Shown here: positions 60,766-64,000 of the stretch, in pieces
Layout: each line of letters opens with the position of its first letter
Position numbering within the stretch: position 1 is the first letter of the stretch
Origin: Cellulomonas composti
GTDB lineage: Bacteria; Actinomycetota; Actinomycetes; Actinomycetales; Cellulomonadaceae
Assembly (NCBI RefSeq): GCF_007990245.1
Contig: NZ_BJWG01000012.1
Location: forward strand, 62,001-126,000
Reading direction: 5' to 3'
Length of the DNA stretch: 64,000 nucleotides
Translations under genes and position numbers: made by a program
The notes under the pieces: generated by a model
The model's input: only the letters and a program-made list of their open reading frames with translations
What the model was told of the DNA's origin: nothing
Database searches by the model: none

Positions 60766-61670
60766 TCGTCGACCTCGGTCACGTCCCCGGTCTCGGCGGG
60801 CTCTACGCCCGCGGCGCCGCCACCTCGGGCCGGCTCGCGGTCACCCGCCGGACCGGGTCCGCGCCGACCGCGCTGCCGGACGTGACCTACCGCGTCCGTG
60901 GCGTGCGGGCCTCGCTCGACCACCTCGGCGCCTACCAGCGGCTCGTCGGCGAGTCCGCGGCCGACACCCTGCCCGCCGGCTTCGTGCACGTCCTGGCGTT
61001 CCCCGTCGCGACCGCACTCCTGGCACGCTCCGACTTCCCCCTGCCGCTGCTCGGCATGGTGCACCTCGCGAACGTCGTCGAGCAGCGCCGGCCCGTCCGC
61101 TTCGACGAGCCGCTCGACGTCGTCGCGCACGCCCGTGACCTGCGGCCGCACCGTCGCGGCACGCAGGTCGACCTGGTCGTCGACGTGCTGGCCGGCGACG
61201 AGCACGTCTGGCGCGGCACCTCCACGTACCTCGCCACCTCCGTCCGCCTCCCGTCCGACGAACCCGCCGGCCCCACCGATCCCGACGCGCCGGACGCGCC
61301 CGACGGGCGCACACCGTTCGTCGCGCCGCTGCCGACGGGCCGGTGGAAGCTCGCGGCGGACACCGGCCGCCGCTACGCGGAGGTCTCCGGCGACCGCAAC
61401 CCGATCCACCTGTCGGCCTTGTCCGCCAAGGCGCTCGGCTTCTCGCGCGCCATCGCGCACGGGATGTACACCGCGTCGCGCCTGCTCGCGGACGTCGGCC
61501 TCGCGCGCGGCGACGCCTTCATCTGGTCGGTCGAGTTCATCAAGCCGGTGCTGCTGCCCGGCACCGTCGCGGTGAGCACCCGCCGCGCCGACCCCGGCTT
61601 CGCGCTGGCCGCCTGGGACCCGCGGACCAGCAAGCCCCACGTCGTCGGCAGGGTCGAACCCCTCGTCTGA
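60762..61670 (+). CDS. MaoC-family (R)-hydratase/dehydratase
   Basis: A 302-residue double hot-dog protein. The N-terminal half (about 1-160) is a degenerate hot dog. The C-terminal half has the hydratase-2 motif YAEVSGDRNPIHLSALSAKALGF, with the catalytic D/H pair, and then AIAHGMYTASRLL. It would hydrate enoyl-CoA in the same pathway as the thiolase and FabG-like enzymes, to which it is translationally coupled. GTG 60762 is the only start in the overlap. Confidence 0.9.
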   Translation: MIVDLGHVPGLGGLYARGAATSGRLAVTRRTGSAPTALPDVTYRVRGVRASLDHLGAYQRLVGESAADTLPAGFVHVLAFPVATALLARSDFPLPLLGMVHLANVVEQRRPVRFDEPLDVVAHARDLRPHRRGTQVDLVVDVLAGDEHVWRGTSTYLATSVRLPSDEPAGPTDPDAPDAPDGRTPFVAPLPTGRWKLAADTGRRYAEVSGDRNPIHLSALSAKALGFSRAIAHGMYTASRLLADVGLARGDAFIWSVEFIKPVLLPGTVAVSTRRADPGFALAAWDPRTSKPHVVGRVEPLV

Positions 61671-61679
61671 GCAGTGCCC

Positions 61680-62258
61680 TCAGCCCGGGACGAGGCCCAA
61701 CCGCTCACGCAGGCGCGCCCGGGCGGCGGGCCACTCGTCGGCCAGGACCGAGAAGTACACCGAGTCCCCGCGCGAGCCGTCGGCGGCCAGCCGGTGCCCG
61801 CGCAGCACGCCCTCGCGGATCGCGCCGAGCCTGGTCACCGCCGCGACCGACCGCGCGTTGCGGGTGTCGATCCGGAACGCGACGCGATGCACGCCCCACT
61901 CGTCGAACGCGTGCTCCATCAGCGCGAGCTTGCACGCCGGGTTGACCGTCGTCCCCCAGACCGCGCGGTCGTAGAACGTGTGCCCGATCTCCAGCCGCCC
62001 CATCCGCAGGTCCACGTCGTAGTACGACGACGAGCCGACGACCCGCCCCGCGCCGTCGAGCACCGCGAACGCGTACCGCCCCGGCATCGCGCGCGCGGCG
62101 TCGACGAACGCGAGCATGTCGGCCTCGTCGCGCGGCGTGGGGCTGGTCATCCCCTGCCACAGCGCGTCGTCGACGAACGCGACGAGCCCCGCCGCGTGCT
62201 CGGCGCTCACGGGGACGAGTCGGACTCCGGAACCGGTGAGCGTGAGGTCGTGCTGCAC
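61680..62258 (-). CDS. RimJ/RimL-type GNAT N-acetyltransferase
   Basis: A 192-residue acetyltransferase. It shows VRLVPVSAEHAAGLVAF at the N-terminus, the motif A region GRLEIGHTFYDRAVWGTTVNPACKLALM, RVAFRIDTRNARSVAAVTRLGAIREGVLRGH, and DSVYFSVL. The RIDTRNxRSxxAxxRLGAxxEG string is typical of protein-terminal or small-molecule RimL acetyltransferases. The substrate is unknown. GTG 62258 begins just before the first strand. It is single and convergent with the MaoC operon. Confidence 0.9.
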   Translation of the reverse strand: MQHDLTLTGSGVRLVPVSAEHAAGLVAFVDDALWQGMTSPTPRDEADMLAFVDAARAMPGRYAFAVLDGAGRVVGSSSYYDVDLRMGRLEIGHTFYDRAVWGTTVNPACKLALMEHAFDEWGVHRVAFRIDTRNARSVAAVTRLGAIREGVLRGHRLAADGSRGDSVYFSVLADEWPAARARLRERLGLVPG

Positions 62259-62339
62259 GAGGGCGATCGTGCCACGCACCCCACCACCGGCTCCCACCCC
62301 ATTTCGCGGGCGCGGCGCTGCGGCTGGCAGGCTGGGCGG

Positions 62340-62927
62340 ATGCGACTCGAGAGCGGTGGCGACTACGACCGGGTGACCCTGGACCGCGAGCACCTCGAGG
62401 GCCAGGACGCGAGCGAGGCCAGGTTCCTCGACTGCACGTTCGTCGACTGCGTGCTCGACGACGCCGACCTGAGCCATGCGCGGCTCGTCGACACCGCGTG
62501 GACGGGCGTGCGCGCGGCGGTGCTCGGGCTCGCGAGCGCGACGTGGCAGGACGGCACGCTCACCGACTGCCGGCTCGGCGCGGTCCAGGCGTACAGCTGC
62601 CGGTGGACGCGCGTCGAGGTGGTCGGCGGCAAGGTCGACTACCTCAACCTGCGCGACACGACACTCGAGAACGTGCGGTTCACGGGCGTCGTGATCGACG
62701 AGCTGGACCTGGCGCGCGTGCGCGCCAAGGGCCTGACGTTCGAGGACTGCCGCGTGCGACGGCTCGACGTCACCGGTGCGTCTCTCAAGGACGCCGACCT
62801 CCGCGGGATCCGGGACCTGCAGCACCTGGACGGGGTCGCGGGGCTGGCGGGCGCGACGATCAGCACCGAGCAGCTCGTGGAGATCGCGCCCGCGCTCGCG
62901 AGCCATCTGGGGCTGCGGGTCGTCTGA
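62340..62927 (+). CDS. Pentapeptide-repeat protein
   Basis: A 195-residue right-handed beta-helix protein. Repeats of A(D/N)LxX type run from about residue 15 to 165, for example FLDCTFVDCVLDDADLSHARLVD, LRDTTLENVRFTGVVIDELDLARVRA and LDVTGASLKDADLRGIRDL. Qnr-type DNA mimics share the fold, but no specific role follows. The C-terminal 30 residues (STEQLVEIAPALASHLGLRVV) form a helix common in this actinobacterial group. ATG 62340 has a CAGGCT box 6 nt upstream, suggesting a leaderless start. Confidence 0.85.
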   Translation: MRLESGGDYDRVTLDREHLEGQDASEARFLDCTFVDCVLDDADLSHARLVDTAWTGVRAAVLGLASATWQDGTLTDCRLGAVQAYSCRWTRVEVVGGKVDYLNLRDTTLENVRFTGVVIDELDLARVRAKGLTFEDCRVRRLDVTGASLKDADLRGIRDLQHLDGVAGLAGATISTEQLVEIAPALASHLGLRVV

Positions 62928-62932
62928 CCCGT

Positions 62933-62993
62933 TCGGCACAGCGGTCGGCACATCGGTCGGCACACCCCGTCTGCACAGCGGTCGGCACAGCGC
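62933..62993. repeat. 12-bp tandem repeats between two convergent gene ends
   Basis: TCGGCACAGCGG-type units starting at 62933, 62945, 62957, 62970 (variant) and 62982, filling the gap between the pentapeptide-protein stop (62927) and the TetR stop (62999). Confidence 0.8.
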
Positions 62994-62998
62994 GTGGC

Positions 62999-63538
62999 TC
63001 AGGCCAGGACCATCGCCAGCGCCGTCGCGGTGAGTGCGGGATCGGCGAGGTCCGGCAGCCGGACGAGCCGGAGCTGGTCGATGCCCAGCACGGTCGCGAG
63101 CGCCACGACCGACCTGCGCCGCGCCTCGTCGGGGTCCTGGCCGAGCTCGACGAGCAGGCCGGCGAGGTAGTCGATGCGTCGTCGGGTCACGCGAACGACC
63201 GCGTCGCCCACCCCGTGCGCGGCCGCCTCGACGTAGAGCAGCGCGGCGGCGTCCCGGCGCATCGCCGCGACGGCGGCGAACAGCCCTTCGAGCCGCTCGC
63301 GCGGGGTCCCGCCTGCCTCCGCCAGCGTGATCACGGCGTCGGTCTGCTCGGTCTCCCACCGCGCGACGACCTCGTCGACCAGGGCCGCGCGGTCGGTGAA
63401 GTGCCAGTAGAAGGATCCCTTGGTGGCGCCCAGCGCACGCGCGAGCGGTTCGACACGGACCGCGCCGAGGCCGTCGCGCAGGAACGCCGCGTAGGCGGCG
63501 TCGATCCAGTCGTCGCGTGACGTCGAGGCCTTGACCAC
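62999..63538 (-). CDS. TetR-family transcriptional regulator
   Basis: A 179-residue repressor. The DNA-binding region (about 5-50) reads WIDAAYAAFLRDGLGAVRVEPLARALGATKGSFYWHF, and the ligand domain has RDAAALLYVEAAAHGVGDAVVRVTRRRIDYLAGLL. GTG 63538 is the first codon before the conserved part. It is divergent from the DUF2867 gene, with three CCGTACG sites in the 71-base gap, so it very likely represses itself and that gene. Confidence 0.9.
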   Translation of the reverse strand: MVKASTSRDDWIDAAYAAFLRDGLGAVRVEPLARALGATKGSFYWHFTDRAALVDEVVARWETEQTDAVITLAEAGGTPRERLEGLFAAVAAMRRDAAALLYVEAAAHGVGDAVVRVTRRRIDYLAGLLVELGQDPDEARRRSVVALATVLGIDQLRLVRLPDLADPALTATALAMVLA

Positions 63539-63541
63539 GAT

Positions 63542-63584
63542 CCGTACGCTACCGTACGGTCACTTCCATACGGCACCGTACGGG
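63542..63584. promoter_or_regulatory. Triple CCGTACG operator
   Basis: CCGTACG at 63542, within the perfect palindrome ACCGTACGGT (63551-63560), and in ACCGTACGGG (63575-63584). These sit at centre-to-centre steps of about 10 and 24 bp, in phase with helical turns, between the TetR and DUF2867 genes. Confidence 0.7.
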
Positions 63585-63609
63585 TGTCCGACGAGCGAGG
63601 CGGCGAACG

Positions 63610-64000
63610 ATGACGCAGTCGACCCAGGCTCAGCACCCGGGCACCGGACCGGACCGTGGACCGGCACAGGCGCAGCGCGAGGCCGCGGCGGGCTGGTCGC
63701 TCGCGCTGCGGGACTTCGCCCCCGACTACGCGGACACCTCGATCATCGCGCTGCCGGCCGGCGCACCGACCGACCCCGCGCAGTGGGCGCGCACGGTGTT
63801 CGGCATCCGCTCGATGCCGGTCTGGATCCGCGGGGCGCTGCTGCTGCGGCAGGTGCTCGCGCCCCTCATCGGCGTCGCGCGCGCACCGCGGGACACGTTC
63901 GCTGTCGACGAGATCCGCACCGACCCGGCGGGCCGCGGCGAGGCGCTGATCAGCGCGGACGACGCGCACCTGGACTTCCGGTGCGGCATCGCGGTGGACG
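63610..64000 (+). CDS. DUF2867-family protein (partial, C-terminus off window)
   Basis: The first 130 codons of a DUF2867-like protein, recognised from FAPDYADTSIIALPAGAPTDPAQWARTVFG and the following MPVWIRGALLLRQVLAPLIG, with PRDTFAVDEI. DUF2867 proteins have a SRPBCC-like fold, often near NAD-binding sugar-type oxidoreductases; function is unknown. The ATG at 63610 has GGCGAACG upstream and no strong Shine-Dalgarno. It is probably repressed by the divergent TetR protein through the CCGTACG sites. Confidence 0.75.
   Translation, partial: MTQSTQAQHPGTGPDRGPAQAQREAAAGWSLALRDFAPDYADTSIIALPAGAPTDPAQWARTVFGIRSMPVWIRGALLLRQVLAPLIGVARAPRDTFAVDEIRTDPAGRGEALISADDAHLDFRCGIAVD

Overview
This is high-GC actinobacterial chromosome, most like Cellulomonas or a close Micrococcales relative. 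That is inferred from the very high G+C, frequent GTG starts, many leaderless promoters (a TANNNT box 6-7 nt before the start codon) and actinobacterial families (BldC, DUF3073, DUF3618, DUF2510, SCP-3, LapA, DUF6421). No database search was possible; family calls rest on recognised motifs.

Layout. 1-3.5 kb: a tightly overlapping minus-strand operon cysS-rlmB-EIIA(Glc)-cutC (cutC runs off the left edge). 3.5-4.45 kb: five tandem units of about 176 bp, each holding a 70-bp palindromic cassette. A second five-copy array of the same cassette lies at 33.86-34.52 kb. 4.45-9.3 kb: small accessory genes, including a SAM-IV-type riboswitch ahead of an uncharacterised CxxC protein, a PadR/membrane-protein pair and tRNA-Lys. 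9.3-13.7 kb: a patchwork island with a broken HsdR start, a HEPN-like protein, an intact IS3-family element and a GTPase-DUF697 protein. 13.7-19.3 kb: DUF6421 protein, a vWA lipoprotein preceded by a 12-G tract, VOC and DUF2510 proteins. 19.3-27.9 kb: two catabolic divergons. One is an FCD regulator with an FAD/Fe-S 2-hydroxyacid dehydrogenase and a cysteine hydrolase; the other is a UTRA-GntR regulator with a class II aldolase, HAD phosphatase, DhaL and DhaK.

27.9-34.97 kb: YcaQ-like glycosylase, TetR-MMPL exporter pair, NUDIX, LLM oxidoreductase, palindrome array 2 and a small zincin. 35.1-35.5 kb: tRNA-Glu-Asp-Phe operon with promoter and terminator. 35.5-39.1 kb: CPA2 antiporter, two holin-like membrane proteins, DUF3618, bldC and DUF3073. 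39.3-42.8 kb: purF-purM and two small genes. 42.9-48.4 kb: envelope proteins, including an O-antigen-ligase/TPR protein and a large secreted protein. 48.5-53.5 kb: rsgA, gdhA, purL. 53.7-54.9 kb: an ABC-permease remnant, a DUF2599 lipoprotein behind a leaderless 8-codon ORF, and LapA. 55.0-61.7 kb: a fatty-acid beta-oxidation-type set (acyl-CoA dehydrogenase/oxidase and TetR, divergent from thiolase, FabG-like SDR and MaoC dehydratase). 61.7-64 kb: GNAT, pentapeptide-repeat protein, TetR and a divergent DUF2867 protein cut by the right edge.

Two themes run through the window. Short tandem duplications repeatedly sit on gene 3' ends and stop codons, and many monocistronic genes look leaderless. 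The least explained signals are the paired palindrome arrays, the riboswitch-controlled orphan gene and the HEPN/GTPase island.
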